Shown here: positions 23,486 to 32,155 of the stretch, piece after piece
How positions within the stretch are numbered: position 1 is the stretch's first letter
Layout: each line of letters starts with the position of its first letter
Source of the DNA: Blastococcus carthaginiensis
Lineage (GTDB): Bacteria > Actinomycetota > Actinomycetes > Mycobacteriales > Geodermatophilaceae
DNA length: 64,000 bases
Direction of reading: 5' to 3'
Assembly: GCF_030731085.1 (NCBI RefSeq)
Contig: NZ_JASNFN010000010.1
Coordinates: forward strand, 1 to 64,000
Notes under the pieces: generated by a model
Databases searched by the model: none
Seen by the model: only the letters and a program-made list of their open reading frames with translations
What the model was told of the DNA's origin: nothing
Program-made: the position numbers and the translations under genes

Positions 23486-26224
23486 ATGTCCGCTCCGGTC
23501 TCCACCTCCGCACCCGCCGCCCCCTCGAGCCAGGGCGCGCGCCCGCGGCTGCTGCTCCTCGACGGGCACTCGCTGGCCTACCGCGCGTTCTTCGCGCTGC
23601 CGGTGGAGAACTTCTCGACCACGACGGGGCAGCCGACGAACGCCGTCTACGGCTTCACGTCGATGTTGATCAACATCCTGCGCGACGAGCAGCCCACGCA
23701 CCTCGCCGTCGCCTTCGACGTCGGGCGCAAGACCTTCCGCAGCGAGATCTACGCCGAGTACAAGGCCAACCGCGCCGAGAGCCCGACCGACTTCCGCGGG
23801 CAGGTCAGCCTGGTGCAGGAGGTGCTCGGCGCCCTGCGCGTCCCGGTGATCACCGCCGAGGGCTACGAGGCCGATGACGTGATCGCCACGCTCACCGTGC
23901 AGGCCGTCGAGCAGGGCATGGACGTGCTGATCGCCACCGGCGACCGCGACGCGCTGCAGCTGGTGAACGAGCAGGTCACCGTGCTCTACCCGCGCAAGGG
24001 CGTCTCGGACATGACCCGCTTCACGCCGGCGGAGGTCGAGACCAAGTACGGCCTGTCTCCCGCGCAGTACCCGGACTTCGCGGCGCTGCGGGGCGACCCG
24101 AGCGACAACCTGCCCAGCATCCCGAGCGTGGGGGAGAAGACGGCCGCCAAGTGGGTCCGGGAGTACGGCTCGCTGGACGCGCTGGTCGACCAGGTGGACA
24201 CGGTCAAGGGCAAGGTCGGGGAGAAGCTGCGCGAGCACCTCTCCTCGGTGCTCCAGAACCGGCGGCTCACCGAGCTCGACCGGCAGGTGCCCCTGGAGGT
24301 GGGGCCCGTCGACCTCGCCGTCCAGCCGTGGGACCGCAACGAGGTGCACACGCTCTTCGACAACCTGCAGTTCCGGGTGCTGCGGGACCGGCTCTTCGCC
24401 ACCCTCACCAGCGCCGAGCCGGAGGTGGAGGGCGGCTTCGAGGTCACGGTCGACGAGGTGCCCGCCGGGGAACTGGGCGCCTGGCTGGAGGCGCACGCCC
24501 GCACCGGCCGCACCGGCGTGATCTTCCGGGGCAGCTGGGGCCGGGGTGCCGGCGAGCTCGCCGGCCTCGCGCTCGCCGCCGCCGACGGCCACACGACCTT
24601 CGTCGACCTCGGCCCCGGGCTGCACGTCGCGGACGAGCAGGCGCTCGCCGCCTGGCTCGCCGACGCCGACCGGCCGAAGGTGGTGCACGAGGTCAAGGGC
24701 CCGCTGCTGGCGATCTGGGCCCGCGGCTGGGAGCTCGCCGGGGTCGTCGGCGACACCGCGCTGGCCGCCTACCTCGCGCTGCCGGGGCAGCGCTCCTTCG
24801 ACCTCGGCGACCTGGCGGTCCGCTACCTGCGCCGCGAGCTCAAGGACGCCGCCGAGCCCGAGAGGCAGCTGACCCTCGACGGCCTGGGGCCGAGCGAGGA
24901 CGACGTCGCCGCCGAGGCCGCGAAGGCCGACGTCCTCAAGGCGGTGGCGGTCAACGACCTCTCCGACGCCCTCGAGCAGGTGCTCGGCCAGCGGGGCGGC
25001 GGTCACCTGCTCGGCGAGATCGAGCTGCCCCTGACGTTCGTGCTGGGCCGCATGGAGCACCGGGGCATCGCCGCCGACCTCGACTTCCTCCACGACCTGC
25101 AGCGCGAGTTCGCCGAGGGGGTCGCCGCGGCCGCGGCCGAGTGCTACGCCGTCATCGGCCGCGAGGTGAACCTGGGCTCGCCGAAGCAGTTGCAGATCGT
25201 GCTCTTCGACGAGCTGGGGCTGCCCAAGACGAAGAAGAACAAGACCGGCTACACCACCGACGCCGAGGCGCTGACCAACCTGCTCGCGCAGACCGGGCAC
25301 CCGTTCCTCGAGCACCTGATGCGCCACCGCGATGTCACCCGGCTGCGGACGGTCATCGACGGGCTGATCCCGATGGTCGACGACGCCGGGCGCATCCACA
25401 CCACCTTCCAGCAGACGATCGCGGCGACCGGCCGGCTCTCCTCGACCGACCCCAACCTGCAGAACATCCCGATCCGCACCGCCGAGGGGCGGCGGATCCG
25501 GCAGGCGTTCGTCGTGGGCCAGGGCTACGAGTCGCTGATGACGGCCGACTACAGCCAGATCGAGATGCGGATCATGGCGCACCTCTCGGGCGACGAGGGG
25601 CTCATCGAGGCGTTCACGTCGGGGGAGGACCTGCACTCCTTCGTCGCCTCGCGGGCCTTCGACATCCCGATCGAGGAGGTCGACCCTGAGATGCGCCGCC
25701 GGATCAAGGCGATGAGCTACGGGCTGGCCTACGGGCTCTCCGCCTACGGGCTGTCCGGGCAGCTGCGCATCTCGGTCGACGAGGCGCGCGAGCAGATGCA
25801 CGCGTACTTCGAGCGCTTCGGCGGCATCCGCGACTACCTCGACGGCGTCGTGGACGACGCCCGGCAGACCGGCTACACCGAGACCACGCTGGGTCGGCGG
25901 CGCTACCTGCCCGATCTGACCAGCGACAACGGGCAGCGGCGGCAGATGGCCGAGCGCATGGCGCTCAACGCCCCCATCCAGGGTTCGGCCGCCGACGTCA
26001 TCAAGGTGGCGATGCTGAACGTGGAGAAGGCGATCGCGGCCGAAGGGCTGGCGTCGCGGATGCTGCTGCAGGTCCACGACGAGCTGGTGCTCGAGGTCGC
26101 GCCGGGGGAGAAGGACGCCCTGGAGGCGCTCGTCCGCCGCGAGATGGCGGGCGCCGCGCAGCTGTCGGTGCCGCTGGAGGTCTCGGTCGGCGTCGGGTCC
26201 AGCTGGGACGCCGCGGCCCACTGA
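23486..26224 (+). CDS. polA: DNA polymerase I
   Basis: Okazaki-fragment processing and repair synthesis. 912 aa: N-terminal 5'-3' exonuclease (LLLLDGHSLAYRAFF, GYEADDVIATL, TGDRDALQL), a middle 3'-5' exonuclease-like domain in which I see no catalytic DxE, and a polymerase domain with motif A DYSQIEMRIMAHLSGD (near 688), the O helix RRRIKAMSYGLAYG (Tyr at the ddNTP-selectivity position, as in mycobacteria) and motif C LQVHDELVLEV (near 864). Proofreading is thus probably absent, as is usual for actinobacterial Pol I. Start ATG supported by the leaderless -10. Confidence 0.97.
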   Translation: MSAPVSTSAPAAPSSQGARPRLLLLDGHSLAYRAFFALPVENFSTTTGQPTNAVYGFTSMLINILRDEQPTHLAVAFDVGRKTFRSEIYAEYKANRAESPTDFRGQVSLVQEVLGALRVPVITAEGYEADDVIATLTVQAVEQGMDVLIATGDRDALQLVNEQVTVLYPRKGVSDMTRFTPAEVETKYGLSPAQYPDFAALRGDPSDNLPSIPSVGEKTAAKWVREYGSLDALVDQVDTVKGKVGEKLREHLSSVLQNRRLTELDRQVPLEVGPVDLAVQPWDRNEVHTLFDNLQFRVLRDRLFATLTSAEPEVEGGFEVTVDEVPAGELGAWLEAHARTGRTGVIFRGSWGRGAGELAGLALAAADGHTTFVDLGPGLHVADEQALAAWLADADRPKVVHEVKGPLLAIWARGWELAGVVGDTALAAYLALPGQRSFDLGDLAVRYLRRELKDAAEPERQLTLDGLGPSEDDVAAEAAKADVLKAVAVNDLSDALEQVLGQRGGGHLLGEIELPLTFVLGRMEHRGIAADLDFLHDLQREFAEGVAAAAAECYAVIGREVNLGSPKQLQIVLFDELGLPKTKKNKTGYTTDAEALTNLLAQTGHPFLEHLMRHRDVTRLRTVIDGLIPMVDDAGRIHTTFQQTIAATGRLSSTDPNLQNIPIRTAEGRRIRQAFVVGQGYESLMTADYSQIEMRIMAHLSGDEGLIEAFTSGEDLHSFVASRAFDIPIEEVDPEMRRRIKAMSYGLAYGLSAYGLSGQLRISVDEAREQMHAYFERFGGIRDYLDGVVDDARQTGYTETTLGRRRYLPDLTSDNGQRRQMAERMALNAPIQGSAADVIKVAMLNVEKAIAAEGLASRMLLQVHDELVLEVAPGEKDALEALVRREMAGAAQLSVPLEVSVGVGSSWDAAAH

Positions 26225-26329
26225 CGGCGGCGCCCCGGCCGGAGCGCCCCGCGTTACAGGCTGTTGTCGATCCGCGGCGGCGGGCCCGGTGGATGTGTCA
26301 GGGGCCGATCCCCGGTCCACACCGGATCC

Positions 26330-27397
26330 ATGAGCTCCCCACCCCCCAGCGGTCCGACCCGTCCCGCCGTCCCCGCCTGGCTGGCGCGGTCGTCGGCCGT
26401 GGGCGGCCGGCTGCTCGTCCTCGCGGTCCTGCTCTGGCTGCTCGCCGGTTTCGCGGTCAAGGTGACGCTGCCGCTGGTGGCCGTCCTGATCGCCCTGCTC
26501 GTCGCCGGCATCCTGGCGCCGCTCGTGGAGTGGGCGCACGTCCGCGGCGCGCCCCGCTGGCTGGCGGCGGGCGGGGCGGTGCTGCTCCTGGTCGGTGTCC
26601 TCGGCGGCGGGTTCCTGGCCCTGGGCGCGCGCATCGCCGGCCAGCTGCCGCGGTTGCGAGAGCAGTTCCAGCAGGTCTCCTCGGACCTGTCGCAGCGTTT
26701 CGGCGTCGAGCTGCCGAGCTTCGGCTCGTCCGGGGGCTCCGGCGGCGGCTCCGGCGGCGGGACCAGCGCCGGCGACCTGCTCGGCCCGGCGCGGACGCTG
26801 GCCGAGGTCGTGGTCGCCGCCTTCCTCGTCGTGGCGCTCGCCTACCTCTTCCTGCACGGGGGGCCGGGCATCTGGCGCTGGCTGCTGGGGAAGTTCGGCG
26901 GCCGGGTGCGCGAGGACGTCGACGACGCCGGCCGGGCGGCCTGGACGACCGTGGGCGCCTACGTCCGCGGCCTGACGATCGTGGCGGTGTTCGACGCCGT
27001 GGGCATCGGCGTCGGCCTGCTCCTGCTCGGCGTCCCGCTGGCGCTGACCCTCGCGGCGCTGCAGTTCCTGGCGTCCTACATCCCCACGATCGGTGCGTTC
27101 GTCGCCGGGCTCGTCGCGGTGGTGGTCGCCTACGCGTCCGGCGGGCTCGTCACGGCCGCCCTCGTCCTGGGGCTGGTGGTGGTCGTGCAGCAGCTCGGCA
27201 ACTCGTTCGTGGAGCCGTACGTCATGCGCAACCGGCTGCCCCTCAACGCCGCGACGGTGCTGATCGCGGTCACCGTCGGCGGCGTGCTGTGGGGGATCGC
27301 CGGGGCGCTGCTGTTCGTCCCGCTCGCCGCGGCGATCTCGGCCGCCGCCCACGAGCTCTGGGTGCGGCACGGGTCGAGACCCATCGCCGGAGGCTGA
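26330..27397 (+). CDS. AI-2E family transporter
   Basis: 355 aa with about seven or eight hydrophobic helices in the AI-2E/PerM pattern: two N-terminal pairs, a soluble loop (QLPRLREQFQQVSSDLSQRF) with a Gly/Ser linker, then the conserved LASYIPTIGAFVAG and FVEPYVMRNRLPLNA. Members export varied small molecules or ions; the substrate is unknown. ATG chosen because hydrophobic sequence starts about 25 residues later. Convergent with the methyltransferase, sharing a hairpin that contains both stop codons. Confidence 0.9.
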   Translation: MSSPPPSGPTRPAVPAWLARSSAVGGRLLVLAVLLWLLAGFAVKVTLPLVAVLIALLVAGILAPLVEWAHVRGAPRWLAAGGAVLLLVGVLGGGFLALGARIAGQLPRLREQFQQVSSDLSQRFGVELPSFGSSGGSGGGSGGGTSAGDLLGPARTLAEVVVAAFLVVALAYLFLHGGPGIWRWLLGKFGGRVREDVDDAGRAAWTTVGAYVRGLTIVAVFDAVGIGVGLLLLGVPLALTLAALQFLASYIPTIGAFVAGLVAVVVAYASGGLVTAALVLGLVVVVQQLGNSFVEPYVMRNRLPLNAATVLIAVTVGGVLWGIAGALLFVPLAAAISAAAHELWVRHGSRPIAGG

Positions 27398-27416
27398 ACC
27401 TCGACCAGAGGTTCAG
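27394..27416. terminator. Bidirectional hairpin holding two stop codons
   Basis: CTGAACCTC-GACCA-GAGGTTCAG is a perfect 9-bp stem with a 5-nt loop. The stop TGA of the AI-2E gene (27395-27397) is in the left arm and the methyltransferase stop (TCA, 27413-27415) in the right arm. Confidence 0.75.
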
Positions 27417-28261
27417 GGCCGGGTGGCGACCAGGATCAACGTCCCGGGGACGAGTGCGCCGCGCTCGGGCGACCACTGGCCCCAGTTCTCCGTGCGCCCG
27501 GGCGTCCACTCCGGTTCCACCAGGTCCTCCAGCACGAGGCCGGCCCCGACGACGGCCCGCACCCAGTCGCCGACCGTGCGGTGGTGCTCCACGTACACGG
27601 CGCGGCCCGCGTCGTCGGTCTCCACGTAGGGCGTCCGGTCGAAGTAGGAGGAGGTGATCCGCAGGTCCGCGGGGTCGGGGGAGTCGGGGAACGGCCAGCG
27701 CATCGGGTGGTTGACCGACGCCACGAAGCGCCCGCCGGGACGCAGCACCCGTGCGACCTCCCGCAGCGCGGCCCCCACGTCGGCCACGAAGGGCAGCCCG
27801 CCGAACGCCGAGCAGACGGCGTCCAGGCCGGCGTCGGCCAGGGGCAGCGCACCGGCGTCGGCCTGGAGCAGCGGGACGGCGATCCCCGTCGTCCGGTTGA
27901 GCTCGGCGGCGCGGGCGAGCATGCCGCCGGAGAGGTCGAGGGCCACGACGTCGGCCTCGGCGGCCCGCAGCCAGCGGGCGCAGGGCGCCGAGCCGCAGCC
28001 GATCTCCAGCACCCGCCGGCCGGCGACCTCGCCGAGCAGGTGGGCGTCGGCCTCGCGGAGGCCCTCGGGGCACCACAGGAAGTCGACGTCGCCGAGGTCG
28101 GTGCCGTGCTCGGCCAGGTAGGCCGGGGCCGCGGCGTCCCACCAGCGGCGGTTCGCGCGAGCCGACTCCTCGGTGCCGGCCGCGCGGCGGGCGACCCCGC
28201 CCGCGGCGGGGTAGCCGTCGCTGCCGAGAGGGAGGCCGGGGCGGGGAGGGGGTGCGGTCAT
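27413..28261 (-). CDS. Class I SAM-dependent methyltransferase
   Basis: 282 aa. The SAM-binding motif I is VLEIGCGSAPCARWL, followed by VVALDLSGGML and the Methyltransf_11-type VLRPGGRFVASVNHP. Upstream helix RWWDAAAPAYLAEHG is typical of actinobacterial small-molecule methyltransferases. The substrate cannot be predicted. The ATG gives the family-length N-terminus. Divergent from rpsA, convergent with the AI-2E gene. Confidence 0.88.
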   Translation of the reverse strand: MTAPPPRPGLPLGSDGYPAAGGVARRAAGTEESARANRRWWDAAAPAYLAEHGTDLGDVDFLWCPEGLREADAHLLGEVAGRRVLEIGCGSAPCARWLRAAEADVVALDLSGGMLARAAELNRTTGIAVPLLQADAGALPLADAGLDAVCSAFGGLPFVADVGAALREVARVLRPGGRFVASVNHPMRWPFPDSPDPADLRITSSYFDRTPYVETDDAGRAVYVEHHRTVGDWVRAVVGAGLVLEDLVEPEWTPGRTENWGQWSPERGALVPGTLILVATRP

Positions 28262-28337
28262 GACACGCCGATCGTGACACGCCGCCGGCCGGGCAGGAGC
28301 GGTCCCACCCAGGTGGACCGGAGGCTCCCGGCGTCCG

Positions 28338-28481
28338 TACCATTGAGGAGCGCCAGAGGTCTGTCGTGCTCTTCCCCTCCGGGGGACGCCCGCGTCGGTT
28401 CTCCCCGCTGCACCTCCCCGCGGTCCGACAGCCGCGGGTCGTCCTGTCCCTACGCATAAACCGTCCGGAGCAACCAACCAC
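28338..28481 (+). promoter_or_regulatory. rpsA promoter and structured leader
   Basis: TACCAT at 28338-28343 is a candidate -10. The leader then contains a hairpin CCCGCGG-TCCGACAG-CCGCGGG (28417-28438) and GGAG at 28467-28470, eleven bases before the ATG. S1 autoregulates its own translation in enterobacteria; whether this hairpin does the same is unknown. Confidence 0.45.
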
Positions 28482-29945
28482 ATGACCTCCACTCAGGTCC
28501 GTCCTTCCAGCACCCCCCAGGTCGCCATCAACGACATCGGTTCCGCCGAGGACTTCCTCGCCGCCATCGACCTGACGATCAAGTACTTCAACGACGGCGA
28601 CATCGTCGAGGGCGTCATCGTCAAGGTGGACCGGGACGAGGTGCTGCTGGACATCGGCTACAAGACCGAGGGCGTCATCCCCTCGCGCGAGCTCTCCATC
28701 AAGCACGACGTCGACCCGAACGAGGTCGTGAAGGTCGGCGACGAGGTGGAAGCCCTGGTTCTCCAGAAGGAGGACAAGGAAGGGCGGCTGATCCTCTCCA
28801 AGAAGCGCGCGCAGTACGAGCGCGCCTGGGGCACGATCGAGGCCAAGAAGGAAGCCGACGAGGTCGTCACCGGCACCGTCATCGAGGTCGTCAAGGGTGG
28901 TCTCATCCTGGACATCGGCCTGCGCGGGTTCCTCCCGGCGTCGCTGGTCGAGATGCGCCGCGTCCGCGACCTGCAGCCCTACGTGGGCCGCGAGCTCGAG
29001 GCGAAGATCATCGAGCTCGACAAGAACCGCAACAACGTCGTGCTGTCCCGCCGCCAGTGGCTGGAGCAGACCCAGTCCGAGGTGCGCAGCGAGTTCCTCA
29101 ACAAGCTCGCCAAGGGCCAGGTCCGCAGCGGCGTCGTCTCCTCGATCGTCAACTTCGGTGCCTTCGTGGACCTGGGCGGCGTCGACGGCCTGGTGCACGT
29201 CTCCGAGCTGTCCTGGAAGCACATCGACCACCCGTCCGAGGTCGTCGAGGTCGGCCAGGAGGTCACCGTCGAGGTCCTCGACGTCGACCTGGACCGCGAG
29301 CGCGTCTCCCTGTCGCTGAAGGCGACGCAGGAGGACCCGTGGCGCCAGTTCGCCCGCACGCACCAGATCGGTCAGGTCGTGCCGGGCAAGGTCACCAAGC
29401 TCGTCCCCTTCGGTGCGTTCGTGCGCGTCGACGAGGGCATCGAGGGCCTGGTGCACATCTCCGAGCTGGCCGAGCGCCACGTGGAGATCCCCGAGCAGGT
29501 CGTGCAGGTCGGCGACGAGATCCTGGTCAAGGTCATCGACATCGACCTGGACCGCCGCCGGATCTCGCTGTCGCTCAAGCAGGCCAACGAGGGCGTCGTC
29601 GGCGACGAGGAGACCTTCGACCCGGCCGCCTACGGCATGGCCGCCTCCTACGACGAGCAGGGCAACTACATCTACCCCGAGGGCTTCGACGCCGAGACCG
29701 GCGAGTGGCTCGAGGGCTACGACGAGGCCCGCGAGACGTGGGAGCGGCAGTACGCCGAGGCCCAGGCCCGCTTCGAGGCGCACCGCAAGCAGATCGCGGC
29801 GGCCAAGGAGGCCGACGCCGAGGCTGCGGCCGGCGGCAGCTACTCCAGCGCCGACGCGACGCCGGACGTCCCCAGCACCGGTGGCACGCTCGCCAGCGAC
29901 GAGGCGCTCGCCGCGCTCCGCGCCAAGCTGGCCGGCGGCGAGTGA
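28482..29945 (+). CDS. rpsA: 30S ribosomal protein S1
   Basis: RNA-binding ribosomal protein, 487 aa, with four S1 OB-fold repeats at about 38-108, 125-191, 211-280 and 296-367; the last two carry the classic FGAFV...GLVHVSELS pattern. Actinobacterial S1 has four repeats versus six in enterobacteria, so this is normal. The C-terminal ~110 residues are acidic and Ala-rich. Codon use is strongly C/G-ending, as for a highly expressed gene. Followed by a 14-bp terminator hairpin. Confidence 0.97.
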   Translation: MTSTQVRPSSTPQVAINDIGSAEDFLAAIDLTIKYFNDGDIVEGVIVKVDRDEVLLDIGYKTEGVIPSRELSIKHDVDPNEVVKVGDEVEALVLQKEDKEGRLILSKKRAQYERAWGTIEAKKEADEVVTGTVIEVVKGGLILDIGLRGFLPASLVEMRRVRDLQPYVGRELEAKIIELDKNRNNVVLSRRQWLEQTQSEVRSEFLNKLAKGQVRSGVVSSIVNFGAFVDLGGVDGLVHVSELSWKHIDHPSEVVEVGQEVTVEVLDVDLDRERVSLSLKATQEDPWRQFARTHQIGQVVPGKVTKLVPFGAFVRVDEGIEGLVHISELAERHVEIPEQVVQVGDEILVKVIDIDLDRRRISLSLKQANEGVVGDEETFDPAAYGMAASYDEQGNYIYPEGFDAETGEWLEGYDEARETWERQYAEAQARFEAHRKQIAAAKEADAEAAAGGSYSSADATPDVPSTGGTLASDEALAALRAKLAGGE

Positions 29946-29977
29946 CCTGAGGGTCTGACCCACCAGCACCGCACGTC

Positions 29978-30009
29978 GGAGGCCCAGGACCGTTCGGTCC
30001 TGGGCCTCC
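29978..30009 (+). terminator. Terminator of rpsA
   Basis: Perfect 14-bp stem (GGAGGCCCAGGACC with its complement) and GTTC loop, 33 bases after the rpsA stop; no T-run. Confidence 0.85.
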
Positions 30010-30082
30010 GTCGTCCCCGGGTGTAGCGGCACCCCGTCGCCGGTGGTCGCGCGGCGTGCCGGCTCTCGGATCCGGGCACGCG

Positions 30083-30113
30083 GAAGGCCCGTGGACGGCG
30101 TCCACGGGCCTTC
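30083..30113. terminator. Second perfect 14-bp hairpin, likely for the minus-strand small gene
   Basis: GAAGGCCCGTGGAC-GGC-GTCCACGGGCCTTC. It lies downstream of the small minus-strand gene and 74 bases beyond the rpsA terminator, so it probably ends the leftward transcript. Confidence 0.75.
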
Positions 30114-30222
30114 AGTCGCACTCCGGGTGCGCGTCGCGGCGGCGTGCGGGCGGTGCGGGGGAGCAGGAGGACCCCGCCCTCCGCACCCCTCGCAGGCTCG
30201 GGGCGAGCCGCGGGACGGGGCC

Positions 30223-30483
30223 TTAGAGGCTCAGGATGATGGCGAACGCCGTGCGGGGCCGCCCGCCGGAGCCCGCGAGGAAGCTCCAGGTGTGCCGGCC
30301 GGTGGTCGGCGTCGAGAACATCCAGCGCAGCAACGAGCTGCGGTGGGCGACGGCCGGGCGCTGGAACTCCATCCGCTCGCGGACGGCCGGGATGTCGGCG
30401 CAGCGCACGCCCGAGGCGGAGCCGAGCCGGTGCCGGCCGGCGGCGCGGGACGACGGGGACGCAGCAGGCGTGTGACGGGACAT
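30223..30483 (-). CDS. Small basic protein of unknown function
   Basis: 86 aa, rich in Arg/Ser/Pro with a hydrophobic C-terminus (RPRTAFAIILSL). I do not recognise it. Support for a real gene is contextual: a TAACGT -10-like box (30527-30532, minus), a strong leader hairpin with a purine-rich ribosome-site sequence in its 3' arm, and a perfect terminator downstream. The protein itself has low-complexity character, so the transcript could instead be a non-coding RNA. An overlapping frame on the plus strand looks less convincing. Confidence 0.45.
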   Translation of the reverse strand: MSRHTPAASPSSRAAGRHRLGSASGVRCADIPAVRERMEFQRPAVAHRSSLLRWMFSTPTTGRHTWSFLAGSGGRPRTAFAIILSL

Positions 30484-30490
30484 GTTCTCG

Positions 30491-30528
30491 GTCTGCCTCT
30501 CTCGGCGGGGAAGATCGCCGAGGCAGAC
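30491..30528 (-). promoter_or_regulatory. Leader hairpin sequestering the ribosome site of the small gene
   Basis: On the minus strand GTCTGCCT pairs with AGGCAGAC and CGGCG with CGCCG, a 13-bp stem with an 8-nt loop and an AGAG bulge in the 3' arm. The GAGAGAGG ribosome-site-like sequence lies in that arm, and the ATG follows seven bases after the hairpin. The -10-like TAACGT abuts the 5' side. Confidence 0.5.
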
Positions 30529-30616
30529 GTTAACGGTGGTGCGCGTGTGACTGGAGCGACGCGCCGGGCGCGTCGGCCGCGTGTTACCTCGCCGTGATCT
30601 CGAGTCGGGTGGTCGC

Positions 30617-30622
30617 TACTGT
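30617..30622 (+). promoter_or_regulatory. Predicted -10 box of coaE, leaderless
   Basis: TACTGT ends six bases before the coaE GTG. Confidence 0.5.
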
Positions 30623-30628
30623 CCGTGC

Positions 30629-31225
30629 GTGCTGAGGATCGGACTGACGGGCGGGATCGGCTCGGGCAAGAGCACCGTGTCCGGGCTGCTGGTCGAACGC
30701 GGTGCCGTGCTGGTGGACGCCGACCGGATCGCCCGCGAGGTGCTCGAACCCGGCACCCCCGGGCTCGCCGCCGTCGTCGCGGAGTTCGGTGACGGGGTGC
30801 TGTCCGCCGACGGCTCCCTGGACCGCGCCGCCCTGGCGGCGATCGTCTTCTCCGACGAGAGCGCGCGGCGGCGGCTCGACGCGCTCGTCCACCCGCTCGT
30901 GCGGCAGCGCTCGGTAGAGCTCGTCGCCGCGGCCCCGGACGACGCGGTGCTGGTCAACGACGTCCCACTGCTCGTGGAGACCGGGCAGGCGGGGAGCTAC
31001 GACCTCGTCGTCGTCGTGGCGGCCGAGCGGGAGACGCGGGTGGCCCGGCTGGTCGGGCGGGGGCTCGCCGAGGCCGACGCCCGCGCACGGATCGCCGCCC
31101 AGGCCACCGATGAGCAGCGCCGCGCGGTGGCGGACGTCGTGCTGGACAACAGCGGGACGCCGGAGCAGCTGGCCGAGCAGGTCGACCGGTTCTGGGCGGA
31201 GCGCGTCGAGCCGGCACGTGGCTGA
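30629..31225 (+). CDS. coaE: Dephospho-CoA kinase
   Basis: Last step of coenzyme A synthesis: phosphorylates the 3'-hydroxyl of dephospho-CoA. P-loop GGIGSGKST directly after the start, DADRIAREVLEPG, HPLVRQRSVE and VPLLVETG are family landmarks. 198 aa, the size of stand-alone CoaE; the long C-terminal GrpB-like extension seen in mycobacteria is absent. The GTG start fits the leaderless promoter; sixteen in-frame codons further upstream do not look like protein. It overlaps the next gene by eight bases. Confidence 0.95.
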   Translation: MLRIGLTGGIGSGKSTVSGLLVERGAVLVDADRIAREVLEPGTPGLAAVVAEFGDGVLSADGSLDRAALAAIVFSDESARRRLDALVHPLVRQRSVELVAAAPDDAVLVNDVPLLVETGQAGSYDLVVVVAAERETRVARLVGRGLAEADARARIAAQATDEQRRAVADVVLDNSGTPEQLAEQVDRFWAERVEPARG

Positions 31226-31970
31226 CGCGGGGTCGCTGGTCCGGCGTCGGCGGGAGGCGCGGCAGGAGGTCACCGGCGCGCGGTGGCAGCTGCGCCTGCA
31301 GGCCGGTCTGGGCGGGGTGTGGGGGGTGCTGGCCGGCCTCCAGTGGGTGGACGGCGACACGTCGTCGTGGCTGCGGTGGGGATGGGTGGTCCTGGCCGTG
31401 GCCTACCTCGGCATCGCTTTCACCTGGCGGCGCAGGCTCGGGCGCGCGAAGGCGCGGCTGGCCGAGCTCTCCGTGGTCGACCTGGCGCCCGTCACCGAGG
31501 CGGCCCTGTCGCGACTGATCGCCGCGGCCCTGCACGGGGTCGCCGCTGACGAGGTGACACCGCGGGTCACGCCGGGGGAGCGGTGGTCGCCCGAGCGCGT
31601 GGAGTGGCTGCGCGCGTTCCACCGCGAGCGGCGCGCGGGGCTCGACGGGCCGGCGCGGGAGGCGACCTGGGTCGTGGTCGAGGCTGCCGGGGACGGCGAG
31701 CGGGTCGTCGGCGCCGCCCGGCTGCGGCGGACCGACGAGCCCGGCGTCCTGGAGGCGGGGCTCTGGCTGGTCACCGAGGCCCGGGGCCGGGAGATCGGGC
31801 GGGCCGCGGCGGAGCTGCTGCTGCAGCGCGCACGGGAGGCCGGTGCCTCGACGGTGCGGGTCGGGCCGACCGCCGCCGGCCTGCCCCCGCTGCTGGGTGA
31901 GCTGGGGTTCGCCACGGTCACCGACGGGGAGCGCATCGTCGCGGAGCGGGTGCTGCACGACCGGGCGTGA
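31218..31970 (+). CDS. Membrane protein with C-terminal GNAT-like acetyltransferase domain
   Basis: 250 aa. After a short basic N-terminus come two hydrophobic segments (LGGVWGVLAGLQW and WGWVVLAVAYLGIAF), then a soluble part ending in a GNAT-like fold (VVGAARLRR, LWLVTEARGREIGRAAAELLL, a degenerate acetyl-CoA loop). No substrate can be named. The GTG lies within the end of coaE (eight-base overlap), so the two are co-translated; a link to CoA/acetyl-CoA is tempting but unproven. Ends before a tRNA cluster and its terminator hairpin. Confidence 0.65.
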   Translation: MADAGSLVRRRREARQEVTGARWQLRLQAGLGGVWGVLAGLQWVDGDTSSWLRWGWVVLAVAYLGIAFTWRRRLGRAKARLAELSVVDLAPVTEAALSRLIAAALHGVAADEVTPRVTPGERWSPERVEWLRAFHRERRAGLDGPAREATWVVVEAAGDGERVVGAARLRRTDEPGVLEAGLWLVTEARGREIGRAAAELLLQRAREAGASTVRVGPTAAGLPPLLGELGFATVTDGERIVAERVLHDRA

Positions 31971-31986
31971 ACTCCCGGGAACGGCA

Positions 31987-32020
31987 GAACCCCAGGCGCC
32001 CGACCGGCGTCCTGGGGTTC
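31987..32020. terminator. Terminator between the GNAT gene and the tRNA cluster
   Basis: GAACCCCAGG-CGCC-cgacc-GGCG-T-CCTGGGGTTC: 14 bp with a single bulge. It can serve both the plus-strand gene and the minus-strand tRNAs. Confidence 0.8.
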
Positions 32021-32023
32021 GTC

Positions 32024-32098
32024 TGGTGGGCGATACTGGGTTCGAACCAGTGACCTCTTCCGTGTCAAGGAAGCGCGCTACCACTGCGCCAATCGCCC
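32024..32098 (-). tRNA. tRNA-Val (anticodon GAC), CCA encoded
   Basis: Acceptor GGGCGAT/ATCGCCC with A73 followed by an encoded CCA; anticodon arm CTTCC-TTGACAC-GGAAG; T arm ACTGG-TTCGAAC-CCAGT. Last in the leftward Gly-Cys-Val cluster. Confidence 0.96.
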
Positions 32099-32155
32099 GA
32101 TCCGGTCAGCTGACCGGCTCCCTCCTCCGCGCTCGTGCCCCGCGAGGAAGCGACG

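Noticed and set aside
30236..30475. 79-codon plus-strand frame opposite the small unknown gene
   Set aside because: No promoter, ribosome site or terminator in that orientation; the minus strand has all three.
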